Shown: positions 1-7,419, counted from the stretch's first letter. The stretch is DNA of 23,012 nucleotides from Bacillota bacterium (GCA_023410675.1 JAEYPM010000014.1:1-23012); one strand, 5' to 3'. A program made the numbers and translations. Notes: generated by a model from the letters alone, not told the origin.

Positions 1-76
1 CCTTGTAAGTACAGCCATATGGCATAACAGCATACCTAATGGCTCACTCATTATCAACAAGTTTTCTCGGCATAAA

Positions 77-113
77 AGGACATTTTCATTTGTGGTACGT
101 GAGGACATTTTCA
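77..113. repeat. Direct repeat, possible insertion-sequence end remnant
   Basis: The 12-base unit AGGACATTTTCA occurs at 77-88 and again at 102-113, 25 bases apart. Read on the minus strand this is a repeated TGAAAATGTCCT, a style I associate with the terminal repeats of some bacterial insertion sequences with integrase-type transposases. No transposase reading frame is visible in the first 250 bases, so if it is an IS end, the element lies mostly to the left of the window or is a scar. The assignment rests on resemblance only. Confidence 0.35.
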
Positions 114-153
114 CTTTTGAATCACAGTAAATTTTGTTGCTTAATAATAAAAG

Positions 154-182
154 TTGAAAATAAAGAAGAGATTCGCTATAAT
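154..182 (+). promoter_or_regulatory. Sigma-A type promoter of the DUF1858 gene
   Basis: TTGAAA at 154-159 and TATAAT at 177-182 are separated by exactly 17 bases, close to the ideal vegetative promoter. The predicted transcript starts near 189, right at the beginning of a stem-loop, and reaches the gene at 254. Confidence 0.8.
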
Positions 183-188
183 TATGGG

Positions 189-223
189 ATAGAAACATAA
201 AACTTTTTGTTGTTATGTTCTAT
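189..223 (+). other. Stem-loop at the 5' end of the DUF1858 transcript
   Basis: ATAGAAACATAA (189-200) pairs with TTATGTTCTAT (213-223) with one bulged A and a 12-base loop. It lies where transcription should begin, so it could act as an RNA-stabilising 5' hairpin or as a DNA operator just downstream of the promoter. There is no T-run, so it is not a terminator. Confidence 0.5.
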
Positions 224-253
224 TTATAAATCTTATATAAAGGAGATATTCTC

Positions 254-466
254 ATGGCAACTACAATAACAAAAGATATGCTTATTAGCCAAATACTTCA
301 AATAGACAGAGGTCTTGTACCTATCCTTATGCAAGCAGGAATGCATTGTTTAGGTTGTCCTTCTTCTCAAATGGAATCATTAGAAGAAGCTTGCCAAGTC
401 CATTCTATTGATGCAGATGCTCTTGTAGGGCAAATGAATGAATTTTTACAATCAAATGCAAACTAA
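254..466 (+). CDS. DUF1858 domain protein (small Cys-X2-Cys protein)
   Basis: A 70-residue protein with the typical DUF1858 form: an N-terminal stretch beginning ITKDMLI, a GMHCLGCPSS centre with a Cys-X2-Cys pair (C32, C35), then an ESLEEAC helix ending in a third cysteine. In other bacteria this domain stands alone or is fused to hybrid-cluster or other redox proteins, and is thought to bind metal or take part in thiol chemistry; its precise reaction is unknown. Here it is the stand-alone full-length form, probably cytoplasmic. A strong AAAGGAG site sits about 8 bases before the ATG, and a perfect hairpin terminator follows, so the gene is monocistronic. Confidence 0.9.
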   Translation: MATTITKDMLISQILQIDRGLVPILMQAGMHCLGCPSSQMESLEEACQVHSIDADALVGQMNEFLQSNAN

Positions 467-490
467 TTAAATGACTATAGTAATAAAACT

Positions 491-536
491 ATAACAAAAG
501 ACTCAATTAGTAAAAACTAATTGAGTCTTTTGTTAT
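491..536. terminator. Bidirectional terminator between the DUF1858 gene and mecA
   Basis: A perfect 20-base inverted repeat (491-510 with 517-536) with a 6-base loop. The arms are A-rich at one edge and T-rich at the other, so it can end transcription from the DUF1858 gene on the plus strand and from mecA on the minus strand. Confidence 0.9.
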
Positions 537-553
537 TTAAAAACATATTCTAA

Positions 554-1234
554 TTAAATATATTTTGCAAGTACGTCTATAGCGTGGGTTTGGATTAAGC
601 ATTTGCCATGTTCTTTTAAAAACATTTCGTTAAGGGTTGTTGCACGATAGCTTTTGCCGAATTCATCCATTATCCCAACCACAGCTTCAGGTTTCACTTT
701 TGCTCTTTGATTCTTATTTAATACTAGAAAATATCGTTTATCATATTTATAGAGCGAATTATCTCCAATATAAATAGATTCCACTGCATGTGCAGCTCTA
801 GCCACATCATCAAGGTCCTTAAACTCATACATTAATATCTGAGTTTGTTTCTTAGTATTCTTTGTACGTTCTTTAGCCTCTTTTCCCATAAGTTTAAGAT
901 CTGTCAGTCTATCTTCTTCTGGTTCTTTAAAAGTTCGATGAGTAGGTCTTTCACCCATGCTGTCTAGTTTTTCATCTATTTGTGCAGGGTCTTCTACTTT
1001 AGTAACTACAATCATAATGCTATCTGTCGAAATTGGAACAGCTTCTATCATAAGTGGTATATTTTCTGTTTCAAAACCAAAATCTTCATATGCTCTTGTC
1101 ATCATATCTTTAAAAAGTGCTTGAGCTTTTTTAGAACCATACGCTAATTCGCTGATCTTGATATCTCTATTAATAAGATCTGAGTGATTCAAAGTGACTT
1201 GTATCTGTGTATCGCTAATCTTTTCAATTTTCAT
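554..1234 (-). CDS. mecA: Adaptor protein MecA
   Basis: A 226-residue MecA-family adaptor. In Firmicutes MecA binds substrate proteins through its N-terminal domain and delivers them to the ClpC(P) unfoldase-protease through its C-terminal domain; it acts in the cytoplasm. The N-domain (about 1-90, starting MKIEKISD) and the C-domain (about 135-226, from QILMYEFKDLDD to the end) are joined by a charged linker rich in E, K and R. I chose the ATG at 1234 because AAAGGATGTG lies about 8 bases before it; a GTG 18 bases upstream would begin inside that ribosome site. A second, N-domain-only copy lies immediately upstream, and the two copies keep matching promoters. The exact substrates are not predictable from the sequence. 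Confidence 0.9.
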   Translation of the reverse strand: MKIEKISDTQIQVTLNHSDLINRDIKISELAYGSKKAQALFKDMMTRAYEDFGFETENIPLMIEAVPISTDSIMIVVTKVEDPAQIDEKLDSMGERPTHRTFKEPEEDRLTDLKLMGKEAKERTKNTKKQTQILMYEFKDLDDVARAAHAVESIYIGDNSLYKYDKRYFLVLNKNQRAKVKPEAVVGIMDEFGKSYRATTLNEMFLKEHGKCLIQTHAIDVLAKYI

Positions 1235-1318
1235 AAGATCACATCCTTTCACAAATACTCACAAATAAGGGGTCTGCCTATCTGCTTATATACTAACAAT
1301 AGTATATAATATATAAAT

Positions 1319-1348
1319 AGTATAATCTAGTTAATTGGTGTCTGTAAA
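1319..1348 (-). promoter_or_regulatory. Promoter of mecA
   Basis: Read leftward, TTTACA (1343-1348) and TATACT (1319-1324) are separated by 18 bases. The same pair with the same spacing occurs before the truncated copy (1777-1806), and this conservation between diverged duplicates supports a real promoter. Confidence 0.65.
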
Positions 1349-1363
1349 GAGGGATTATTTTCA

Positions 1364-1675
1364 TTATACACAAGTAAAATGAGGAAGTCTCTCATTTCTA
1401 TTTCCTATTTTTTCATCTATTTGTGCACGGCTTTCTACTTTGGTAACGACAATCTTAATACTATCTGTTGAAATTGGAACAACTCCTACCATAAGTGGTA
1501 TATTCTCAGTTTCAAAACCAACTTCTTCATATGCTTTCGCCATCATATCTTTAATAAGTGCTTGAGCCTTTTTAGAGCCATATTCTAAGTCACTTATCTT
1601 GATATCTCTATTAGTAAGATCTGGGTAATTCAAAGTAACTTGTATCTGTCTATCACTAACCTTTTCAATTTGCAC
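1364..1675 (-). pseudogene. Truncated mecA duplicate (N-terminal domain only)
   Basis: This frame encodes about 103 residues that match the N-terminal domain of the neighbouring MecA at 69 of 90 aligned positions by direct comparison. The match ends near QIDEK; the last ~13 residues are unrelated and the C-terminal ClpC-binding domain is missing. The homologous start is a GTG at 1675 preceded by the same AAAGGATGTG site; an ATG at 1693 is in frame but has no ribosome site of its own. Most differences from the intact copy are conservative (I/V, D/E, R/K), and the frame is open throughout the matched part. It is either a decaying remnant or a small expressed protein able to bind substrates but not the protease. 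Confidence 0.7.
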
Positions 1676-1776
1676 CAGATCACATCCTTTCATAAATGCC
1701 ATTATTTTCATCAATGCCTTAAATAAAGAAACTACCTATCTACATTTATGCTAATGATAATATATCCTATATAAAT

Positions 1777-1806
1777 AGTATAATCTAGCTTATTGGTGTC
1801 TGTAAA
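1777..1806 (-). promoter_or_regulatory. Promoter of the truncated mecA copy
   Basis: TTTACA (1801-1806) and TATACT (1777-1782), read leftward, with 18 bases between them, identical in hexamers and spacing to the promoter of the intact mecA. It suggests that the remnant may still be transcribed. Confidence 0.55.
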
Positions 1807-1856
1807 GATATATAATTTTCATTATATTTAAGTTTTCTTTTCAAAATATAAACAAG

Positions 1857-1924
1857 TGCCTATTTACTAAACTTTTTAACGAAAAATAATATTTTTTGCT
1901 TGGATTTTTCTAATAAAATAGGCA
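1857..1924. repeat. Widely spaced inverted repeat in the mecA-pflB gap
   Basis: TGCCTATTT (1857-1865) and AAATAGGCA (1916-1924) are perfect 9-base inverted arms separated by 50 AT-rich bases. The rest of the 1830-2060 gap is featureless and AT-rich. The role is unknown; it might be a looping operator or the scar of a small mobile element. Confidence 0.35.
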
Positions 1925-2061
1925 AATAATAAACTTGCACATAGATTATATCATTTAAAATTTCACTGCTAATCTATATTTTGTAGCTTTTATTTAATAG
2001 AATATTATCTAATATTTCAAAACAAAAACTGATTTAAATAATAAAATTTTAAGTAATAAAG

Positions 2062-2091
2062 TTGACGTGTATACTGTATACACGGTATAAT
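2062..2091 (+). promoter_or_regulatory. pflBA promoter with a palindromic operator in the spacer
   Basis: TTGACG (2062-2067) and TATAAT (2086-2091) are 18 bases apart. A perfect 19-base palindrome, CGTGTATACTGTATACACG (2066-2084, central T at 2075), fills the spacer and overlaps the -35 box, so a bound protein would block RNA polymerase. The TGTATAC-N-GTATACA form resembles operators of some GntR-family repressors and does not match the Rex consensus TTGTTAA-N4-TTAACAA; the binding protein is not identified. Confidence 0.8.
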
Positions 2092-2188
2092 ATTTTTATC
2101 ATTAATAAAATATATTTATTTTTTATTAAGATTTGCAATGATTAAAATTTTATGCTAATAATTAATTATAATTAAGGAGATGAATATA

Positions 2189-4420
2189 ATGATAAAACAA
2201 TGGGAAGGATTTGAAACTGGCAATTGGGTTCAAAAAGTTGATGTTCGAAACTTTATCCAAACGAATTACACCCCTTATGAAGGTGATGATACATTTCTTG
2301 AAGGACCAACAGAAAAGACTAAAAATCTATGGCAAAAGTCTTTGGATCTTATGAAAAAGGAAATGGAAAAAGGCATATTAGATGCTGAAACGAAAATACC
2401 ATCTGGCATTACTTCTCATGCACCTGGTTATTTAGATAAAGAAAACGAACAAATAGTAGGATTTCAGTCTGATGCTCCACTTAAAAGAAATATTATGCCT
2501 TATGGTGGCATTAGAACTGTGGAAAATGCTCTTGAGTCTTATGGATACAAATTAGATCCTGAAATAGCTAACGCATTTCACACTCACCGTAAAACACATA
2601 ATGATGGTGTCTTTTCAGTTTATACAGATGAAATGAGAAAAGCTAGAAAATCAGGTATTATCACAGGTCTTCCTGATGCTTATGGACGTGGACGTATCAT
2701 CGGGGATTATAGACGTGTAGCATTATATGGTATAGATTTTTTAATTAAAGACAAGGAAGAACAAAAACGTTCTCTTGAATCAAACACAATGACTGAAGAT
2801 GTCATTCGCTTAAGAGAAGAGCTTTCAGAACAAATTATTGCACTGAAGGCATTAAAAGAAATGGCAAAGTCTTATGGCTATGACCTTTCGCTTCCAGCAG
2901 AAAATGCAAAAGAAGCTATCCAGTGGACTTATTTTGGTTATCTGGCTGCTATTAAAGAACAAGATGGTGCTGCCATGTCTATTGGACGTGTATCTACTTT
3001 CCTTGATATTTATATTGAAAGAGATCTTAAAAATGGCATTATTAGCGAGCAGGAAGCTCAGGAACTTATGGATCATTTTGTAATGAAATTACGTATGGTA
3101 CGTTTTCTTCGTACCCCAGCCTACAATGAATTGTTTTCAGGAGACCCTACATGGGTAACTGAATCAATCGGTGGTATGGGACTTGATGGTCGTACACTCG
3201 TTACAAAAAATAGTTTTCGTATGCTTCATACACTCACGAACTTAGGCCCTGCTCCGGAACCAAACTTAACTGTTTTATGGTCTGTTAATTTTCCACAAGG
3301 CTTCAAAGATTATTGCTGTAAGATGTCTATTGCTACAAGTTCTATACAATATGAAAATGATGATCTTATGAGACCTTATCATGGCGATGATTATGGTATT
3401 GCTTGCTGCGTTTCCGCTATGCGTATTGGTAAACAAATGCAATTCTTTGGTGCACGTGCAAATCTCGCAAAAGCTTTACTCTATGCAATCAATGGTGGTC
3501 GCGATGAGAAAAGCAATGTTCAAGTTGCTCCAAAATTTGCACCTATTACTTCTGAATATCTAGACTATAATGAAGTATGGGAAAAATTTGATCAAATGTT
3601 AGAATGGCTTGCAGGACTTTATGTCAATACACTTAATGTCATTCATTACATGCATGATAAATATGCCTATGAAAAAATTGAAATGGCACTTCATGATAGA
3701 GACATTTTACGTACCTTTGCGACTGGAATAGCAGGTCTCTCAGTAGTAACAGACTCCCTTTCTGCAATCAAAAATGCACAGGTAAAAGCCATTCGTGATC
3801 AGGAAACAGGCCTTGCAATTGACTATGAAATAGAAGGACAATATCCTGCATTTGGAAATAATGATGATAGTGTAGATGCTATAGCTGTTCAGGTTGTAGA
3901 AACATTTATGAATAAAATTAAAAAGCATACCACTTATAGAAATTCAAAACCAACCTTATCTATATTAACTATTACATCTAATGTTGTGTATGGTAAAAAG
4001 ACAGGCAATACACCTGATGGGCGTAAAGCTGGTGAACCATTTGCACCTGGTGCAAACCCAATGCATGGCCGTGATGTAAAAGGTGCTTTAGCTTCACTTG
4101 CATCTGTCGCTAAATTGCCTTATGATTATGCTGAGGATGGCATCTCATATACCTTCTCAATTATTCCGGGAGCTCTTGGCAAAAATGAGGATGAACGTAT
4201 TTCTAACCTAGGTGGCATTTTAGATGGCTATTTTGCTCAGTCAGGTCACCACTTAAACATCAATGTGTTTGATCGTGAAACATTACTTGATGCCATGGAT
4301 CATCCTGAAAAATATCCTCAGCTTACAATCCGTGTATCTGGATATGCTGTTAACTTTGTACGTTTAACAAGAGAGCAACAACTTGATGTAATCAATAGAA
4401 CATTCCACAAAAAATTCTAA
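2189..4420 (+). CDS. pflB: Formate C-acetyltransferase (pyruvate formate-lyase)
   Basis: Glycyl-radical enzyme that converts pyruvate and CoA to acetyl-CoA and formate during anaerobic fermentation, in the cytoplasm. At 743 residues it is close to the E. coli enzyme (760). The catalytic adjacent cysteines are in GIACCVSAM (Cys406-Cys407), and the radical-bearing glycine is in RVSGYAVNF near the C-terminus (about Gly718). The ATG at 2189 is preferred, since AAGGAG at 2174-2179 lies 9 bases before it; an in-frame ATG at 2180 directly touches that site and is less likely. It is followed after 28 bases by its activating enzyme, forming a two-gene operon behind the palindromic promoter. The leader of roughly 90 bases is very AT-rich. 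No defect is visible. Confidence 0.97.
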   Translation: MIKQWEGFETGNWVQKVDVRNFIQTNYTPYEGDDTFLEGPTEKTKNLWQKSLDLMKKEMEKGILDAETKIPSGITSHAPGYLDKENEQIVGFQSDAPLKRNIMPYGGIRTVENALESYGYKLDPEIANAFHTHRKTHNDGVFSVYTDEMRKARKSGIITGLPDAYGRGRIIGDYRRVALYGIDFLIKDKEEQKRSLESNTMTEDVIRLREELSEQIIALKALKEMAKSYGYDLSLPAENAKEAIQWTYFGYLAAIKEQDGAAMSIGRVSTFLDIYIERDLKNGIISEQEAQELMDHFVMKLRMVRFLRTPAYNELFSGDPTWVTESIGGMGLDGRTLVTKNSFRMLHTLTNLGPAPEPNLTVLWSVNFPQGFKDYCCKMSIATSSIQYENDDLMRPYHGDDYGIACCVSAMRIGKQMQFFGARANLAKALLYAINGGRDEKSNVQVAPKFAPITSEYLDYNEVWEKFDQMLEWLAGLYVNTLNVIHYMHDKYAYEKIEMALHDRDILRTFATGIAGLSVVTDSLSAIKNAQVKAIRDQETGLAIDYEIEGQYPAFGNNDDSVDAIAVQVVETFMNKIKKHTTYRNSKPTLSILTITSNVVYGKKTGNTPDGRKAGEPFAPGANPMHGRDVKGALASLASVAKLPYDYAEDGISYTFSIIPGALGKNEDERISNLGGILDGYFAQSGHHLNINVFDRETLLDAMDHPEKYPQLTIRVSGYAVNFVRLTREQQLDVINRTFHKKF

Positions 4421-4448
4421 GTGCTCTTCATTTATTAGGAGGTGAGCT

Positions 4449-5177
4449 ATGAGAGGTAAAATTCATTCAATAGAAACCTGCGGAACTGTAGATGGTCCTG
4501 GTATTAGATATGTTTTATTTACACAAGGCTGCCCCCTAAGATGCAAATATTGCCACAACCCGGATACTTGGAAAATGCAAGATGGAACAGATGTTGATAC
4601 AGATAATCTCATTAAAGAAATATTAAAATACAAATCTTTTATGAAGTTTTCTAAAGGAGGCGTTACTGTAAGTGGTGGCGAACCACTTTTACAACCGGAA
4701 TTTGTTAAAGACCTCTTTATGAAATGCAAGCAAAATGGTATTCACACCTGCATAGATACTTCAGGATTTGTTAAGATTGATGTGGCAGACCCTGTACTGG
4801 ATTATACTGATCTTGTTCTTTTAGATATTAAATCTTATAATCCTAATGTTTTTAGTAACTTAACAGGTGTTCCCTTAGATCCTACTCTTGCATTTGCTAA
4901 TCACTTAAATGATCGAAAAATTCCTGTTTGGATACGCTATGTGCTTGTTCCAAACTTAACAGATGATCTTGAAGATATCGAAAATCTTGCAAAGTTTTTA
5001 ACAACTCTTTCTAATGTTGAAAGAATAGATATTCTTCCCTTTCACAAGATGGGAGAATACAAATGGGAGAAACTAGGTTATGCTTATGAACTAGCTAATG
5101 TTGAAGAACCTACTCCAGAAAGCGTAGAGACCTCAAAAAATATCTTTAAAACCTACAATTTGCCTATACACATGTAA
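4449..5177 (+). CDS. pflA: Pyruvate formate-lyase activating enzyme (radical SAM)
   Basis: A 242-residue radical SAM protein that installs the glycyl radical on PflB using S-adenosylmethionine and a [4Fe-4S] cluster. The cluster motif Cys-X3-Cys-X2-Cys is in GCPLRCKYCHNP (C28, C32, C35), and the SAM-binding SGGEPL motif follows at about 76-81. Its length matches characterised activases (E. coli 246). A strong AGGAGGTG site at 4437-4444 precedes the ATG. The gene lies 28 bases after pflB and ends before a clear terminator, so the pair is co-transcribed and probably controlled together by the promoter palindrome. Confidence 0.97.
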   Translation: MRGKIHSIETCGTVDGPGIRYVLFTQGCPLRCKYCHNPDTWKMQDGTDVDTDNLIKEILKYKSFMKFSKGGVTVSGGEPLLQPEFVKDLFMKCKQNGIHTCIDTSGFVKIDVADPVLDYTDLVLLDIKSYNPNVFSNLTGVPLDPTLAFANHLNDRKIPVWIRYVLVPNLTDDLEDIENLAKFLTTLSNVERIDILPFHKMGEYKWEKLGYAYELANVEEPTPESVETSKNIFKTYNLPIHM

Positions 5178-5207
5178 TCTTGGTTTAATCCCATAAATTT
5201 ATTTAGA

Positions 5208-5247
5208 ATAAACACCCCAAAACATCTAAGCTTTTTGGGGTGTTTAT
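5208..5247. terminator. Terminator between pflA and the MerR gene
   Basis: Perfect 15-base stem ATAAACACCCCAAAA (5208-5222) with TTTTGGGGTGTTTAT (5233-5247) and a 10-base loop. A- and T-rich edges allow it to serve both converging transcripts. Confidence 0.9.
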
Positions 5248-5283
5248 CTATATATAAGTTATATTTGATATCAAAGCCTATTT

Positions 5284-5946
5284 TTATATCTCAATTGTCT
5301 TGTTCTTTTCTTTAAAAAGCTTGTTCCAAAATGTTTCTTTTGGTTTTTGAAGTTTGATATCTTCTGCCATATCCTTTCTCATTTTTTGTAACTCTCGCAT
5401 GGTTTCATCCAGTTTTCTATAATGATCTTCATTTTTTTGAAGTTGAACCTGCTCAAATTCAAATAATTTTCGGTCAACCTCTTCTTTTACTTCTTCCTTT
5501 ACCTGTTCACATATTGCTTCCTTAACCTCTGCTTTTACTTCTGCTTCATGTTCATCTAATGCTTTCTTAAGCATGTCCTTCATAAGCAGTGAGAACTGCA
5601 CCACTTTTTCATCTTTTATATCTGTGATATCAAAGGATGAGCTTTTTGCTTTTTCAGTACTTTTGATTTGATGCACCTGTGTTGTTGTAAGTTGTTCTAG
5701 TGTTTGTGTTAGTTCCTCTTCATGATGATGTACGATATTTTCTATTGCTTTAAGTTGAAGTCCTTGTTCACGTAGATCCTGTATTTTGCGAAATAGTTCT
5801 ATATCCTCAATAGAGTAGACTCTATGTCCCTTTGCATTTCGCTTAATATTAAGATTGAGTTCTTTTTCATAAAATCTGAGTACATAAGGCTCTGTTTGCA
5901 ATATATCAGAAACATCCTTTACTGTTAAACATTCTTCTTGCTTCAC
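5284..5946 (-). CDS. MerR-family transcriptional regulator with long coiled-coil tail
   Basis: A 220-residue DNA-binding protein. Residues 8-75 form a MerR-type winged helix-turn-helix (LTVKDVSDILQTEPYVLRFYEKEL, then GHRVYSIEDIELFRKIQDLREQG). The rest, about 90-200, is highly charged, E/K-rich and helical-looking, and ends in a basic segment with WNKLFKEKNK. There is no visible metal- or drug-binding cysteine pattern, so it is not a classic metal sensor; proteins of this kind in Clostridia are largely uncharacterised. I chose the GTG at 5946 because AGGAGGG lies about 7 bases before it and because the promoter (-10 at 5984-5989) lies inside the longer possible frame from 6003. It converges on pflBA but need not regulate it. 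Confidence 0.8.
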   Translation of the reverse strand: MKQEECLTVKDVSDILQTEPYVLRFYEKELNLNIKRNAKGHRVYSIEDIELFRKIQDLREQGLQLKAIENIVHHHEEELTQTLEQLTTTQVHQIKSTEKAKSSSFDITDIKDEKVVQFSLLMKDMLKKALDEHEAEVKAEVKEAICEQVKEEVKEEVDRKLFEFEQVQLQKNEDHYRKLDETMRELQKMRKDMAEDIKLQKPKETFWNKLFKEKNKTIEI

Positions 5947-5983
5947 CTTTCTCCCTCCTATCATTTGTAGTCTATTTATAGTA

Positions 5984-6011
5984 ATTATACCATATTTTAC
6001 CATTAAATCAA
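5984..6011 (-). promoter_or_regulatory. Promoter of the MerR-family gene
   Basis: Read leftward, TTGATT (6006-6011) and TATAAT (5984-5989) are 16 bases apart. Transcription would start about 25 bases before the GTG at 5946, which excludes a start codon at 6003. Confidence 0.65.
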
Positions 6012-6196
6012 TGTTTTTGTTGCCTATTAATTTACTTTTTGAAATATTAAGTTATATTATATGCATTTATCCTTCTAAACATTCACTTTACCCTATATTT
6101 TTACTTGAAAATAAACGCTTAGATAATCTAAAAGTTAAATACTTTAATTACTTTTTTATCACTTAAAGCGAATACTTAAACCATAAAACCTGTATA

Positions 6197-6240
6197 GAAT
6201 TCACATTTTCTATATAGACTTATACTATATGAATTCACAT
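6197..6240 (+). repeat. GAATTCACAT direct repeat upstream of the flavoprotein gene
   Basis: GAATTCACAT occurs at 6197-6206 and 6231-6240. Between and around the copies, CTATAT(A/G) occurs at 6210-6216 and 6225-6231, and twice more inside the downstream promoter palindrome. The 6004-6180 part of this gap is AT-rich and otherwise empty. Confidence 0.45.
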
Positions 6241-6265
6241 AGCAAACTTCATGTTCACAATATGC

Positions 6266-6307
6266 ATGCTATATGGTGTTGACAAGTTACACTATATAGC
6301 ATATACT
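6266..6307 (+). promoter_or_regulatory. Promoter of the flavoprotein gene inside a large palindrome
   Basis: TTGACA (6279-6284) and TATACT (6302-6307) are 17 bases apart, nearly a consensus promoter. ATGCTATATGGTGT (6266-6279) and ACACTATATAGCAT (6289-6302) are inverted arms matching at 13 of 14 positions, with a 9-base centre that holds most of the -35 box. A dimeric regulator bound there would cover the promoter. I do not recognise the site; it is not like the FapR or FabT consensus. Confidence 0.8.
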
Positions 6308-6363
6308 TTGAATATCAAAATAATAATAGCATGAATATTAATCTATACTTGAGGTGATTATAA

Positions 6364-7419
6364 ATGACCATTCCGAAGCTAAATATAGGCGGTCTCATTC
6401 CTAAACTCCCAGTCATACAAGGGGGCATGGGGGTAGGTATCTCTAGAAGTTCTCTTGCAGGTAGTGTGGCTGCCTGTGGTGGTATTGGGGTTTTGTCAGG
6501 GGTGCAAATAGGATTTGAACATCCTGACTTTACTAAAAATACTTTAGCATGTAATTTAGAAGAATTAGAAAATCAAATTAACAAAGTACGTCAAAAAGCT
6601 CCAAATGGCATACTTGGCGTAAACTTGATGGTAGCTATGAAACACTACGTTGAGCTTGCTCAAAAAGCTGTAAGCTGTAAAATAGACCTTATTATCTCTG
6701 GAGCTGGGCTTCCACTTGACCTTCCTGCCATTATTAAGGGTACAGCAACACGTATAGCCCCTATTGTTTCTTCTGCTAAAGCAGCAAGCATTATCTGTCG
6801 TATGTGGGATAAAAAGCATCAATATGCACCAGATTGCATTATTGTAGAAGGGCCTTTAGCTGGGGGACATCTTGGATTCTCTCTAGATGACATAGAAAAA
6901 AGTCAAGATGTATTAGAGATTGTAAATGAAGTCAAAAAAGTGGCAAACGAATTTTCTGTGAAATATAACAAAGTCATTCCTATCATAGCTGCTGGGGGTA
7001 TCTATACGGGTGAAGATGTTGCACATGCCCTTAAGTCTGGGGCTGATGGTGTTCAGATGAGTACGCGTTTTGTCACCACCCATGAGTGTGATGCTCATCC
7101 TAATTATAAAGAAGCTTATATTAACTGTAAAAAAGAAGATATAGGCATTATTATGAGCCCTGTTGGCATGCCTGGAAGAGCCATTACGAATAAGTTTTTA
7201 CTTTCTTCCCAAAACAACACCTCTTGTCTTTATAAATGTATCTCTAAATGCAAGGTTGTTGATATTCCATTTTGCATATCTAAAGCACTTATTAATGCTG
7301 TTAATGGCGATATTGATAATAGCCTACTGTTCTGTGGTAGCAAAGCCTATATGGCTAAAAAAATTGAATCTGTTAAAGATATCTTTGAAGAAATTACCTT
7401 GGCTTTAAAAACTGTTTAA
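6364..7419 (+). CDS. Nitronate monooxygenase / FabK-like NAD(P)H-dependent flavoprotein
   Basis: A 351-residue FMN-dependent TIM-barrel protein of the 2-nitropropane dioxygenase family. It starts with the family's typical PVIQGGMGVGIS and GGIGVLSG. The stretch EGPLAGGHLG (about 162-171) carries the histidine usual at the active site, and AAGGIYTGEDVAHALKSGAD followed by GVQMSTRF is the flavin phosphate-binding part. Members either detoxify nitronates or, as FabK, reduce enoyl-ACP in fatty-acid synthesis; the sequence alone does not decide which. There are no fatty-acid genes beside it, which slightly favours a stand-alone oxidoreductase. The start is supported by GAGGTGATTATAA before the ATG. 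A strong promoter with a palindromic operator implies specific regulation. Confidence 0.88.
   Translation: MTIPKLNIGGLIPKLPVIQGGMGVGISRSSLAGSVAACGGIGVLSGVQIGFEHPDFTKNTLACNLEELENQINKVRQKAPNGILGVNLMVAMKHYVELAQKAVSCKIDLIISGAGLPLDLPAIIKGTATRIAPIVSSAKAASIICRMWDKKHQYAPDCIIVEGPLAGGHLGFSLDDIEKSQDVLEIVNEVKKVANEFSVKYNKVIPIIAAGGIYTGEDVAHALKSGADGVQMSTRFVTTHECDAHPNYKEAYINCKKEDIGIIMSPVGMPGRAITNKFLLSSQNNTSCLYKCISKCKVVDIPFCISKALINAVNGDIDNSLLFCGSKAYMAKKIESVKDIFEEITLALKTV

Larger units (their letters stand above)
973..1830 (-). repeat. Old tandem duplication covering mecA N-domain and promoter
   Basis: The stretch of about 973-1372 (N-domain coding part plus upstream promoter region of mecA) matches about 1404-1830 (N-domain remnant plus its upstream region). 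Non-coding parts also match, for example ATAGTATAATCTAG and GGTGTCTGTAAAGA in both copies. The ~30 bases between the copies mark the deletion of the second copy's 3' half. Confidence 0.7.

Noticed and set aside
2066..2084. pfl palindrome as a Rex or Crp/Fnr site
   Set aside because: It matches neither TTGTTAA-N4-TTAACAA nor TGTGA-N6-TCACA.
5947..6003. Upstream start (6003) for the MerR-family gene
   Set aside because: The -10 box at 5984-5989 lies inside this extension and the ribosome site fits the GTG at 5946.
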